A DNA stretch of 20,847 nt from JAAEQD01 sp964521815. GTDB lineage: Bacteria > Zixibacteria > MSB-5A5 > UBA10806 > 4484-95. A program made the translations under genes and the position numbers. Shown piece after piece: positions 6,222-14,758 of this stretch. The notes under the pieces were generated by a model. It was not told the DNA's origin. It made no database searches and saw only the letters and a program-made list of their open reading frames with translations. The DNA lies in NCBI GenBank assembly GCA_964521815.1, contig CAZFSN010000030.1:1-20847 (forward strand), in the 5' to 3' direction. Position 1 is the first letter of the stretch. The number at the start of each line of letters is the position of its first letter.

Positions 6222-8218
6222 GCTTTATTCCTTATCGATTGTTTTAATCTCGAAATTTCATCGCGAAGCATAGCCGCTTTTTCGAATTCGAGCTGTTTGG
6301 CTGCTTTGTTCATCAATTTCATCAACTGCGCCAGCTTGTCCTCTATCTCCAGCTTGGCTACGGCATCGATTTCTTTTTCAACAGTAATTTCCGGCTCAAG
6401 AGTTTTGCTATCGGCGAACGCGGTGGATTTCAGGATATCCTCCCGCGACTTATAAATAGTTTTAGGTACGATACCGTGCTTTTCGTTGTATTCAAGCTGG
6501 CGATTCCGGCGGCGATTAGTCTCATCGATTGCCTTACGCATCGAATCGGTAATCTCATCGGCATACAGCAATACCAGCCCGGCTTTATTCCTCGCCGCCC
6601 GGCCGGCCGTCTGAATCAATGAACGCGCCGATCTTAAAAAACCCTCTTTATCGGCATCGAGAATAGCCACCAGCGAAACTTCCGGCAAATCCAGCCCTTC
6701 CCTTAGAAGGTTAATGCCTACCAGTACATCGAACTGGGCCAGCCGCAAATCGCGAAGTATCTCCACTCTGTCTATCGCGTCGATTTCGGAATGAAGATAC
6801 CTGACCTTGATACCGAGATTAGCCAGATAATCGGTCAAATCTTCAGCCATCCGCTTGGTCAAAGTGGTCACCAACACCCGGCTCCCCTCAGCGGTGACTT
6901 TTCTAATCTCATTGATAAGATCATCGACCTGGGTTTTCAGCGGACGGACTTCTATAAGAGGATCAACCAGCCCGGTAGGCCTGATTATCTGCTCCACGAC
7001 TTCGCCGTCTGAATGTTCGATTTCATAATCAGCCGGAGTAGCCGAAATAAAAATCGCCTTGTTGATCTTCTGTTCGAATTCCTCGAAAAAATACGGCCGG
7101 TTATCCAGCGCCGAGGGCAAGCGAAATCCATGCTCAACCAGGGTCTCCTTGCGAGACCTGTCGCCCCGGTACATCCCGCGTATCTGAGGTATAGTTTGAT
7201 GCGATTCATCGATCACCAACAGATAATCTTTTGGGAAAAAATCAAACAGCGTATACGGACTCTGACCAGGCTGTCGATTCGTGAGGTGCCGGGCATAATT
7301 TTCGATTCCTGAGCAATAGCCTATCTCCATGAGCATCTCGATATCATATCTGGTCCGTGTAGCCAGACGTTGAGCCTCCAGTAGCTTGCCGTTTTTACGA
7401 AAGAATTCCAACCGCTCTTCAAGTTCTTCTTTGATGCTTTTAATTGCTTTTTCGATATTAAAACGATCGGTCACGAAATGACGGGCCGGGTAGATAGTTT
7501 GCCGTTCTTTTATTTCAACCACATGACCATCGACAAGATTGACCAGCGTGATTTTCTCGATTTCATCGCCGAAATAATCGATCCGGATGCCGATATCGTC
7601 ATAGGCCGGATGGATTTCGACAACATCTCCCCTGACCCGAAACGTCCCTCGCCCGAATTCGATATCATTGCGGTTATATTGAATCTTGATCAGGTCGCGC
7701 AGTAATTTATCGCGCGGAAATTCCTGACCGGTCTGTATGAATACCATCATCGCCTTATAATCCTCAGGCGATCCCAAACCGTAGATACAGGAAACCGAGG
7801 CGACTATGATTACATCATCCCGTTCCAGAAGCGACGATGTCGCCCGTAAGCGCAAGCGGTCAATATCATCATTAATCGAAGTGTCCTTCTCGATATAAGT
7901 ATCTGTCGATGGTATATATGCTTCCGGTTGATAATAGTCATAATAGCTGATAAAAAATTCGACCGCGTTTTCGGGAAAGTAGCCTTTTAATTCACCGTAG
8001 AGCTGGGCGGCTAATGTTTTATTATGCGAAAACACCAGGGTCGGCCGGTTGATCTCGGTAATAACATTAGCGATCGTATAGGTTTTTCCGGAGCCGGTCA
8101 CCCCCAGAAGAGTCTGAAATTTGCGGTTGTTTCTGATACCCGCGACTAATTGCCTTATTGCCTGAGGTTGATCGCCGTTTGGTTTGTATTCCGAAACCAA
8201 TTTGAATGCCTTGCTCAT
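6218..8218 (-). CDS. uvrB: UvrABC excinuclease subunit B
   Basis: A full-length 666-residue UvrB, the DNA-damage-verifying helicase-like subunit of nucleotide excision repair, which UvrA loads and which recruits UvrC. Visible motifs: Walker A GVTGSGKT (39-46), the damage-probing beta-hairpin YYDYYQPEAYIP (92-103), the helicase motif II VIDESH (335-340), ISATP (391-395), motif VI QTAGRAARN (536-544) and the C-terminal UvrC-binding UVR helix pair at about 626-661. Everything expected is present and unbroken. The start MSKAFKLVSEYKPNGDQ agrees with homologues; the Shine-Dalgarno is weak (GAG ten bases before ATG). It is first in a two-gene unit with the lipoprotein and has its own promoter 26-54 bases upstream. 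No LexA-like box was recognised. Confidence 0.97.
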   Translation of the reverse strand: MSKAFKLVSEYKPNGDQPQAIRQLVAGIRNNRKFQTLLGVTGSGKTYTIANVITEINRPTLVFSHNKTLAAQLYGELKGYFPENAVEFFISYYDYYQPEAYIPSTDTYIEKDTSINDDIDRLRLRATSSLLERDDVIIVASVSCIYGLGSPEDYKAMMVFIQTGQEFPRDKLLRDLIKIQYNRNDIEFGRGTFRVRGDVVEIHPAYDDIGIRIDYFGDEIEKITLVNLVDGHVVEIKERQTIYPARHFVTDRFNIEKAIKSIKEELEERLEFFRKNGKLLEAQRLATRTRYDIEMLMEIGYCSGIENYARHLTNRQPGQSPYTLFDFFPKDYLLVIDESHQTIPQIRGMYRGDRSRKETLVEHGFRLPSALDNRPYFFEEFEQKINKAIFISATPADYEIEHSDGEVVEQIIRPTGLVDPLIEVRPLKTQVDDLINEIRKVTAEGSRVLVTTLTKRMAEDLTDYLANLGIKVRYLHSEIDAIDRVEILRDLRLAQFDVLVGINLLREGLDLPEVSLVAILDADKEGFLRSARSLIQTAGRAARNKAGLVLLYADEITDSMRKAIDETNRRRNRQLEYNEKHGIVPKTIYKSREDILKSTAFADSKTLEPEITVEKEIDAVAKLEIEDKLAQLMKLMNKAAKQLEFEKAAMLRDEISRLKQSIRNKA

Positions 8219-8243
8219 AATATACTCTATTTAAATTACAATC

Positions 8244-8272
8244 ATGATAAGGTTTTTATTCCAAACAGTCAA
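8244..8272 (-). promoter_or_regulatory. Sigma70-type promoter of uvrB
   Basis: On the minus strand TTGACT (8267-8272), a 17-base spacer and TATCAT (8244-8249), in the 73-base gap between folC and uvrB. The predicted leader is about 19 bases. No terminator follows folC, so read-through from the upstream unit is also possible. Confidence 0.65.
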
Positions 8273-8291
8273 AATAATAAATATTCTTAAA

Positions 8292-9563
8292 TCATACGCC
8301 TAAAATCGACATAGCTTCACCAACCGTGTAATGCGATCCGGTAATCAGGATAACGTCATCGGGCCTGGCATTATCTATAGCCGTCTTTACGGCATCACGA
8401 ACATGAGGTATCACCTGGAAATTGCTGGTCAAATGCGATGCCTGACGGGCCAGTTTCTCCGGGTCGGCGGCTCTATCGGTCATCGGTTTGGTAATAATGA
8501 TAACATTGGCGAAACGGCCCAGTTCTGTCAGCATCAGGTTCGAATCCTTATCGGCCAGTATGCCAAAAACGGCTATAATATGACGATTGTTATAAAATTC
8601 CTTGAAATATTCGACCAACACTTTCATGGCGGCCGGGTTATGTCCGACATCAAGAATAACTTCCGGTTCCTTACCTATTTTCTGCAAACGCCCGGGCCAT
8701 TTAACATCCCGAAACCCGATAACCGCCCCGGTAGGGGTAAGCTTGATATTAAGAGGTTCGGCTTGCTCGGCGGCAACGATACTGCAGATTGCGTTTTCCA
8801 ACTGATGTCTGCCCGGCAAAGCCAAACGTAGATTATAATACTTCTGCGAACGCGTGAAAATATCCATCTCAGTGTTGCGATCATTTATATCCTGAATTAC
8901 CCATTGGGTCTCATCGAATATCGAAAGCAGATTGCTTTTGCGCTGCTTGCATGTCTGCCTTATCACCCGCTTCGCGTCAATATGGCCAGCGGCCGTGATA
9001 ACCGGTATTCCGTTTTTAATTATTCCGGCTTTCTCGAACGCGATCTGACTTATATCCTTGCCGAGATGTTTGGTGTGTTCCTTATCAATATTAGTTATAA
9101 CCGACGCTACGGGAGTAATGACATTGGTAGCATCGAAACGGCCGCCCAAACCGGTTTCGATTATCGCCAGATCGACTTTTTCATCCCGGAAATACGTGAA
9201 CGCCAGCGCGGTAACCGCTTCGAAAAAAGTGGGGTTAATCGTCTCGAACTTGTCCAGGACAGCGGTAAAAAAATCGGTTACATATTTCTGGTCAATAAAT
9301 CGGCTGTTTATCCTGATCCTCTCTCTGAATTCAACTAAATGAGGCGAAGTATATAAACCGATTCGATAGCCGGAGTTCGCCAGAATGCTTTCCATTATAG
9401 CGGCCGTACTGCCCTTGCCGTTGGTGCCGGCGATATGTATCGTTGGATAAGATTTATGCGGATTATTTAAAAACGATAATATGCGGCTAATATTATCCAA
9501 CCCCAGCTTCATGCCGTACATTTCCAGGCGAAGCAGGTAATCCAGGACATCTTTGTATTGCAT
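8292..9563 (-). CDS. folC: Folylpolyglutamate synthase / dihydrofolate synthase
   Basis: A 423-residue member of the Mur ligase-like ATP-dependent amide ligase superfamily. It adds glutamate to dihydropteroate and/or extends the gamma-glutamyl tail of folates in the cytoplasm. The ATP-binding loop GTNGKGST is at 46-53, the SPHL segment at 73-76 and the acidic metal-binding ETGLGGRFDATN further on; the C-terminal domain contains DVGHNPAA (the conserved DxxHNP motif) and ends with GSHYTVGEA. Length and motifs are normal. Starting residues MQYKDVLDYLLRLEMYGMKLG fit the family. It follows accD by six bases, a pairing (accD-folC) seen widely in bacteria, and appears to be the last gene of the long unit beginning beyond the right edge. 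Confidence 0.96.
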   Translation of the reverse strand: MQYKDVLDYLLRLEMYGMKLGLDNISRILSFLNNPHKSYPTIHIAGTNGKGSTAAIMESILANSGYRIGLYTSPHLVEFRERIRINSRFIDQKYVTDFFTAVLDKFETINPTFFEAVTALAFTYFRDEKVDLAIIETGLGGRFDATNVITPVASVITNIDKEHTKHLGKDISQIAFEKAGIIKNGIPVITAAGHIDAKRVIRQTCKQRKSNLLSIFDETQWVIQDINDRNTEMDIFTRSQKYYNLRLALPGRHQLENAICSIVAAEQAEPLNIKLTPTGAVIGFRDVKWPGRLQKIGKEPEVILDVGHNPAAMKVLVEYFKEFYNNRHIIAVFGILADKDSNLMLTELGRFANVIIITKPMTDRAADPEKLARQASHLTSNFQVIPHVRDAVKTAIDNARPDDVILITGSHYTVGEAMSILGV

Positions 9564-9569
9564 AATCTA

Positions 9570-10418
9570 TTAGTTCTCCGGGATAGGCATATAATCGATC
9601 AGTAAGGAAAGAGTGCTTTTTAATTCGTTGCGGCTCACGATAGCGTCAAGAAAGCCGTGTTCGAGGAAAAACTCGGACGATTGAAAACCGGGCGGCAGTT
9701 CTCCGCCGATTGTCTGGGCGATAACCCGGGGACCGGCAAAACCCAGAAGCGCTTGCGGCTCGGCAATTATCACATCCCCCAGTGAGGCATACGAGGCCAT
9801 CACGCCGGCGGTTGTTGGATTAGTCAAAACCGAAATAAAGGGGATTTTTAGCTTGGCCAATTTTGCCAATAGCGCCGATGTTTTAGCCATCTGCATCAGC
9901 GATAATATCCCCTCCATCATCCGCGCGCCGCCGGAACAGGAGACGATAATCAACGGGATTTTTTTGTCTATGGCTCGTTCGATGGCCCGGGCGATTTTCT
10001 CGCCGACCACCGACCCCATCGAACCGCCGATAAAATCGAACTCCATGACAGCAAATGAGATTTCGCGGCCCTTGAGTTTGCCGATTCCCGCAATTATGGC
10101 ATCTTTTAAATTAGTCTTTTTCTGGGCGGCTGAAATTCTGTCGACATATCTTTTGGAATCCCTGAACTTCAGCGGATCGGCCGATTCCATGGCCGCGTCG
10201 TATTCTTCGAGAATACCATCATCTAAAACCAAATTAATATAATCTTTACTTTTGATTCGAAAATGGTAATTGCATTTAGGGCATATCCAGAAATTCTTCG
10301 TCATGGCGGCGACCGTAATAATTTCACCGCAACCGCTGCATTTGGTCCAGACACCGTCCGGAATATCTTTTTTCTCGACGCTTAATAAATCGCGCGATTT
10401 CTTACGAAACCATTCCAT
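9570..10418 (-). CDS. accD: Acetyl-CoA carboxylase carboxyltransferase subunit beta
   Basis: A 282-residue beta subunit of the carboxyltransferase that, with AccA, moves the carboxyl group from carboxybiotin to acetyl-CoA to give malonyl-CoA for fatty-acid synthesis. The N-terminal zinc ribbon is intact (C27, C30, C46, C49), followed by the crotonase-fold core with CSGGARMMEG (161-170) and the acyl-CoA-binding region TNPTTAGVMASYASLGD (199-215). The ATG shares one base with the rimI stop (TAATG), so translation is coupled. accA is not in this window. One small variation is PTTAGVMAS where many homologues have PTTGGVSAS; it is unlikely to affect function. Confidence 0.96.
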   Translation of the reverse strand: MEWFRKKSRDLLSVEKKDIPDGVWTKCSGCGEIITVAAMTKNFWICPKCNYHFRIKSKDYINLVLDDGILEEYDAAMESADPLKFRDSKRYVDRISAAQKKTNLKDAIIAGIGKLKGREISFAVMEFDFIGGSMGSVVGEKIARAIERAIDKKIPLIIVSCSGGARMMEGILSLMQMAKTSALLAKLAKLKIPFISVLTNPTTAGVMASYASLGDVIIAEPQALLGFAGPRVIAQTIGGELPPGFQSSEFFLEHGFLDAIVSRNELKSTLSLLIDYMPIPEN

Positions 10419-10861
10419 TACTCAACACCCCGAATCATTATCAACGCGTCCTCGGTGGGCTTATGATAATAATATTTGCGCTTTCCGGCAACCCTGAATC
10501 CGAATTTCGCATAAAGTTTACAGGCCGCCTCATTGGATGGTCTGACTTCCAACACCAACAAGCGCTTATGGTTTTCGGTTGCCAGGCTAATTATATGCTC
10601 AACCAGCCTGGTACCGATTCCCCGCTGGCGGAAATCCGGCGACACGGCCAAATTGCCGATCTGGATTTCATCGGCGGCCGAATACAGGCAAGTATAGCCG
10701 GCGACTTTATTTTCAAACCGGGCTACCAGTGGAATAGCGAAATCATTTTTCAGATCGGACAAAAAGGCCTGTTTCGACCAGGGATCCGAAAAAACCTTTG
10801 TTTCTATCTGATGAACTTCGTCGAGATCGCTCTCGGCCATTCTGGTAATTTCTATTTTCAT
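10418..10861 (-). CDS. rimI: Ribosomal protein bS18-alanine N-acetyltransferase-like GNAT protein
   Basis: A 147-residue GNAT acetyltransferase. The acetyl-CoA pyrophosphate loop RQRGIG is at 78-83, preceded by the beta strand IGNLAVSP (68-75). The catalytic-type E105 in VLEVRPSN and Y117 in LYAKFGF match the positions used by RimI, which acetylates the N-terminal alanine of ribosomal protein S18. The identity is strengthened by direct linkage to tsaB and tsaE, with which rimI is commonly clustered. It starts 16 bases after tsaB and its stop overlaps the accD ATG by one base. The in vivo substrate may be broader than S18. Confidence 0.9.
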   Translation of the reverse strand: MKIEITRMAESDLDEVHQIETKVFSDPWSKQAFLSDLKNDFAIPLVARFENKVAGYTCLYSAADEIQIGNLAVSPDFRQRGIGTRLVEHIISLATENHKRLLVLEVRPSNEAACKLYAKFGFRVAGKRKYYYHKPTEDALIMIRGVE

Positions 10862-10877
10862 CGATAACCGTTCAATT

Positions 10878-11525
10878 TTAAAAATCCGATCTCAAATAAA
10901 TCGGTACTACTTCCGACGGCTTAAGGATTCTGCCCTGATTAATTTCCTGTTCGCCCGTTAGGCAGGCCGATTCCGCCAAATTAAGATCATCGCTGATAAG
11001 ATACTCACTTGGGCCGAATTCGGCAATAAATTGTTTTGCCGTATGCGATGGTCCCAGAAAACATGTTTTCTGGTCAACAATATCCCTAAAATCCTCAATA
11101 GGCCCAATTTGATCAGGTGAAAGCCTTTGAAGGTGTCCTTCAGAGCAATTAAAAACCGCGTAATAATACTCGTCTCTTTTGGCATCAATTATTACGATGG
11201 TTTTTTTGTGATTGTTAGTAGTTGCCATAGCGTTTGCCAACAGCGTGGATATGCCGGTTAATGGCAAATCTAATCCATAACAATAGCCTTTAGCGGCGGC
11301 CAGGCCGATTCGCAGCCCGGTAAATGAACCCGGCCCCAATGTTACGGATATTCCGGATAAACCGCTCAAAGAAATTCCATTAGCGGAAAGAAATTTGTCC
11401 ATGCTTAATTGTAATATTTCTCCATGTCTTAATCCGGGTCTGGTCAATTCTGAGGCGATTACTTTGCCATTTTCGCATATAGCCAGACCAAGATTTTGAC
11501 CTGAGGTGTCAATGCCCAAAATCAT
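10878..11525 (-). CDS. tsaB: tRNA N6-threonylcarbamoyladenosine (t6A) biosynthesis protein TsaB
   Basis: A 215-residue ASKHA-fold protein that scaffolds the TsaD-TsaB-TsaE complex transferring threonylcarbamoyl to A37 of ANN-decoding tRNAs. The N-terminal phosphate-1-like strand ILGIDTSGQNLGLAI is followed by HGEILQLSMDKFL and the signature LGPGSFTGLRIGLAAAKG (67-84). The C-terminal region is short and divergent, as usual for TsaB. The gene overlaps the end of tsaE by 17 bases in another frame, so the two are translationally coupled. tsaD and tsaC, also needed for t6A, are not in this window. Confidence 0.95.
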   Translation of the reverse strand: MILGIDTSGQNLGLAICENGKVIASELTRPGLRHGEILQLSMDKFLSANGISLSGLSGISVTLGPGSFTGLRIGLAAAKGYCYGLDLPLTGISTLLANAMATTNNHKKTIVIIDAKRDEYYYAVFNCSEGHLQRLSPDQIGPIEDFRDIVDQKTCFLGPSHTAKQFIAEFGPSEYLISDDLNLAESACLTGEQEINQGRILKPSEVVPIYLRSDF

Positions 11526-11931
11526 TTAATTCAACGACCTCGATCTTTCTTGTCAATAAATCAATTATATCAAAGTAAACATCAATCCGGCGTTTGGGCA
11601 AATTATTTTTCGCTTTTTCGGCCCATTCAATTACGACCACGCGCTCGGTATTAAACATGTCATCCCAGCCCAGTTCATCGAGATTATTTTCAACCCTGTA
11701 AAGATCCACATGAGCCACTTCTATATCACCGGGGTAAAAATTAATGATATTGAAAGTAGGGCTGTGAACATCCACACTGCAATTAAGCCCACAGCAGATA
11801 CCCCTGGTGAAAGCGGTCTTGCCTGATCCCAGCGAACCATACAAGGCTATAACATCGCCGGGCCTGACTTTTAAGGCAAGCTCTTTGCCCAAAGCCTCAG
11901 TTTGATTTTCTGAATGACTGAATGTTTTCAT
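11509..11931 (-). CDS. tsaE: t6A biosynthesis complex ATPase TsaE
   Basis: A 140-residue P-loop ATPase that drives cycles of the TsaBDE t6A synthase. The Walker A loop GSLGSGKT is at 32-39; downstream are SPTFN (57-61), HVDLYR with D76, and IEWAEK (101-106), all hallmarks of the YjeE/TsaE family. It starts 38 bases after porX and overlaps tsaB by 17 bases. The porX-tsaE adjacency is also seen in Bacteroidetes genomes (from memory, to be verified), which supports an ancient gene order. No separate promoter is convincing in the 38-base gap. Confidence 0.95.
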   Translation of the reverse strand: MKTFSHSENQTEALGKELALKVRPGDVIALYGSLGSGKTAFTRGICCGLNCSVDVHSPTFNIINFYPGDIEVAHVDLYRVENNLDELGWDDMFNTERVVVIEWAEKAKNNLPKRRIDVYFDIIDLLTRKIEVVELNDFGH

Positions 11932-11969
11932 TTTTGCGATATAATATGCGGATTAACGAAATGCCGGAT

Positions 11970-13514
11970 TTACTTCGGCTCCAGAGTGACTATCGGCAGA
12001 ACCATCTCATCCAATGAAATTCCGCCATGCTGGAAACTGTTCTGATACTGGCGGCGATATTCGGAATAATTCGTGGGATATACGAAGTAGTAATCCTCGC
12101 GCGCGATTACATAGGTGGTCGCCAGGCCCCATACGGGCAGACGGAATTCTTTGGGATTTTTAATCAAAAAAGTCTGCTTGGGATCGCAGTTAAGGTTATC
12201 GCCGTATTTATATCTCAGGTTGGATGATGTATCCCTTTTACCATAGACAATCGCTCCCTTGGTACCGAGAACCGAGCCATGATCGGTCGTTATGACAATC
12301 GAGCAATCCCAGGTGGACAGGTTCTTCAACAATTCAAACAGGTGTGAATGAATAAACCACGATTTCATCAGAGATCTGAAAGCCGCCTCATTGGGGGCGA
12401 TTTCCTGAAGAATTTCGGATTCGCTTCGGCCATGAACCAGGATATCTATAAAATTAAAAACGACAGATAATAATGGCGTACCGGAATAAGTTTTGATTTT
12501 TTTAGCCAGGTTTTTACCTTCATCGAAATCAAGTACTTTAACGTATTTAGTATCGCCTTTGGGTTCCACGCCCAGCAATTTTAATTGCCTGTCGAGCAGT
12601 TGATGTTCGTTGCGGTTGCGGCCGTATTCCTGAGTGTTCTGCTTCCATGCTTCGGGGAACAATTGAGCTACTTTGTCCGGATATTCGCCGCTGAAAATCG
12701 CGTTGCGCGAAAAAGGCGTGGCCGTCGGGAGGATCGAATAATAACATTCCCGGCGAATATTGAAATATTCCGCCAATACCGGTTCGATGATAAGCCATTG
12801 ATCGTAGCGCATACAATCAACCACTATAAATACGGTCATCTTCTTATTCTTGAGATGAGGCGCTACATAATCTTTGACAATATCCACTGAAAGCGGCGGG
12901 CCATCCCCTTTAATCCACGACGTGTAATTCTTAAAAACGAAATTGGCAAATTCGGCGTTGCATTGACGTTTTAAATCCTGATGCGACTGGTGCAAGCCGA
13001 CATCTCTGAAGTCCTCGAGTTCCAGTTCTATCGATGAAAGCTTTGTGTGAATATCGATCCAATCCTGCCAGTTTAAAGGTCCCATTAGCTGGGCGTTGAC
13101 CCGGTTGAATTCGGTGACAACCTCCTGAGTCAGGTGGTTTTCCATGATTCGCTTTTTATCGAGTATGCGTTTAACTACCGACAGGACCTGGCTGGGATTG
13201 ACCGGCTTGGTCAGATAATCATCTATTTTTTGGCCGATAGCCTGCTCCATCAACCTCTCTTCTTCGGATTTGGTTACCATAACCACCGGCATATTAGGCT
13301 TGATATCCTTCAATTCCACCAGTGTCGAAAGGCCGTCGCGGCCGGGCATCATCTCATCCAGTAAAACAAGGTCAAATTGGCCGTTATTAACTTGCTCAAT
13401 AGCGTCATCGCCGTTGGCGGCGGTTTCCACTTTATAGCCCCGTTCTTCTAAAAATATGATATGGGCTTTTAACAGGTCGATTTCGTCATCGACCCAAAGA
13501 ATAATTTTTTCCAT
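11970..13514 (-). CDS. porX: PorX-type response regulator with C-terminal PglZ (alkaline-phosphatase superfamily) domain
   Basis: A 514-residue protein with two domains. Residues 1-120 are a CheY-like receiver: acidic D9 and D10, phospho-acceptor D53 (in LVLLDEMMPG), T81 and K103 (LTKP). Residues about 220-514 are a PglZ domain with the superfamily's metal-ligand pattern: D233 (VVDCMR), T264/T266 (PTATPFSR), D357 and H361 (NFIDILVHG), D411-H412 (TTDHGS) and H496 (FQHGG). This domain order and length match PorX of Bacteroidetes, which controls type IX secretion and has a zinc-dependent nucleotide phosphodiesterase activity in Porphyromonas gingivalis. It starts one base after the stop of the histidine kinase gene, pointing to a cognate pair. 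Whether the organism has a type IX system cannot be seen from this window. Confidence 0.92.
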   Translation of the reverse strand: MEKIILWVDDEIDLLKAHIIFLEERGYKVETAANGDDAIEQVNNGQFDLVLLDEMMPGRDGLSTLVELKDIKPNMPVVMVTKSEEERLMEQAIGQKIDDYLTKPVNPSQVLSVVKRILDKKRIMENHLTQEVVTEFNRVNAQLMGPLNWQDWIDIHTKLSSIELELEDFRDVGLHQSHQDLKRQCNAEFANFVFKNYTSWIKGDGPPLSVDIVKDYVAPHLKNKKMTVFIVVDCMRYDQWLIIEPVLAEYFNIRRECYYSILPTATPFSRNAIFSGEYPDKVAQLFPEAWKQNTQEYGRNRNEHQLLDRQLKLLGVEPKGDTKYVKVLDFDEGKNLAKKIKTYSGTPLLSVVFNFIDILVHGRSESEILQEIAPNEAAFRSLMKSWFIHSHLFELLKNLSTWDCSIVITTDHGSVLGTKGAIVYGKRDTSSNLRYKYGDNLNCDPKQTFLIKNPKEFRLPVWGLATTYVIAREDYYFVYPTNYSEYRRQYQNSFQHGGISLDEMVLPIVTLEPK

Positions 13515-13515
13515 G

Positions 13516-14748
13516 TCATACCGGCAATTCTATAATAAACTCTGTTCTTACGCCAGGCTCGCTGCCCGCCAGCCTGAATTTTCCCTTATGATATTCCACG
13601 ATGATCCGTCGGGCCAGCGTCAAGCCCAATCCCCAACCGCGTTTCCTGGTCGTGAAACCGGGATCGAAAATCCTTTTCTGATTGGTGGCTGAAATCCCTT
13701 TCCCATTATCTATAACTCTTATGGCCGCTGTCCGGTTGTTAAGTTTCGTGTTAATATATATTTTCCCGGTTTTGGGATCGACGGCCTCCAGCGAGTTTTT
13801 AATCAGATTTTCGATTACCCAGCCAATAAGTTCCTGGTTAATATTTATATCCGGCAAATCACTGTATTGTTCGATTATTTCTACACCTTTGCCGCCGCCC
13901 GGCAGCCTGAGTCTGTAATAAGCGACTACCTCGGCGATTGTTTTATTGACATCGCATTTATCGAGGTCGGGAATGGAACCGATTGAACCGAACCTGGTGG
14001 CTACGCGGTCAAGCCTTTGCAAATCCGATTGCATCCGGCCGATAATTTCCTCGAAATTAACTTTAACATGTTGATCGGGCAAGGCGAAATCTTCCTTCGT
14101 GTATTTAAGCTTCAAAAGTTCCACCCAACCCATCAACGCCGATAACGGCGTGCCAAGTTGATGAGCCGATTCTTTAGCCATTCCGGCGTAGATATAATTC
14201 TGTTCCGCCTTTTTGACGGAGCGAAAGCTGAAATAGGCGAACAACAAAAATAGAGCGACCACCAAAATTTCTATAAAAGGCATATACTGAAGTTTTTTTA
14301 TCAGTTTGGAATCACCATAATGAAGATAATTGATTACGATTTTTTCAGGTCCGTAATATATCGGGATCGCGTCATATTTGGCGTCCATTTCCTTTATGTA
14401 TCGCTTCAATTTTTCATTCGCCTTTTTTGAAGTATCCTCTTGCGGAATGTCCACCGTCCAATACATCGGTTCGCCGTTGGTCGAGGTGACGATTATAGGG
14501 AAATTGGCTTTATTGATTATTTCCTCGAAAATAAAATTAATTTCACTGCCGCTGGTAGCTTCACTGGCGGCGTACTGCCAGAGTTTGGCGTAGGCGCGGC
14601 TGACCCGGGCCGCGTCATTTTCGAGTCCGGAAATAATGCTCTGGTTGTAATATATAAATAATACAACCACGGCGACCATACCGATACCCAGTATACTGGT
14701 TATCATTTTAGGATAGCCGAAATAGCTTTTTATCGACCAATGCGCCAT
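13516..14748 (-). CDS. PorY-like membrane sensor histidine kinase
   Basis: A 410-residue kinase with a transmembrane helix at about 17-35, an extracytoplasmic sensing loop of about 120 residues, a second helix at about 156-175, and a cytoplasmic kinase core directly after it with no recognisable HAMP domain. The phosphorylated histidine is H196 in GMAKESAHQLGTPLSALMGW, the His-Gln-Leu-Gly-Thr-Pro version of the H-box typical of PorY-like kinases. N-box N314-N318 (NLIKNSLEA), G1 DNGKG (347-351) and G2 GWGLGL (371-376) are intact, so it should be active. The cognate response regulator is the PorX-type protein encoded one base downstream. ATG starts ten bases after serS with no strong Shine-Dalgarno. 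I leave the symbol blank because orthology to PorY is argued only from architecture and pairing. Confidence 0.88.
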   Translation of the reverse strand: MAHWSIKSYFGYPKMITSILGIGMVAVVVLFIYYNQSIISGLENDAARVSRAYAKLWQYAASEATSGSEINFIFEEIINKANFPIIVTSTNGEPMYWTVDIPQEDTSKKANEKLKRYIKEMDAKYDAIPIYYGPEKIVINYLHYGDSKLIKKLQYMPFIEILVVALFLLFAYFSFRSVKKAEQNYIYAGMAKESAHQLGTPLSALMGWVELLKLKYTKEDFALPDQHVKVNFEEIIGRMQSDLQRLDRVATRFGSIGSIPDLDKCDVNKTIAEVVAYYRLRLPGGGKGVEIIEQYSDLPDININQELIGWVIENLIKNSLEAVDPKTGKIYINTKLNNRTAAIRVIDNGKGISATNQKRIFDPGFTTRKRGWGLGLTLARRIIVEYHKGKFRLAGSEPGVRTEFIIELPV

Positions 14749-14758
14749 GATAGATGTT

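Noticed and set aside
8331..8831. Plus-strand open frame of 166 codons opposite folC
   Set aside because: It lies entirely antisense to folC, shows no recognisable domain or ribosome-binding site, and its composition mirrors the folC codons. Antisense frames of this length are expected by chance.
8904..9338. Plus-strand frame of 144 codons opposite folC
   Set aside because: No motif, no start context, and fully inside folC, whose family motifs are intact.
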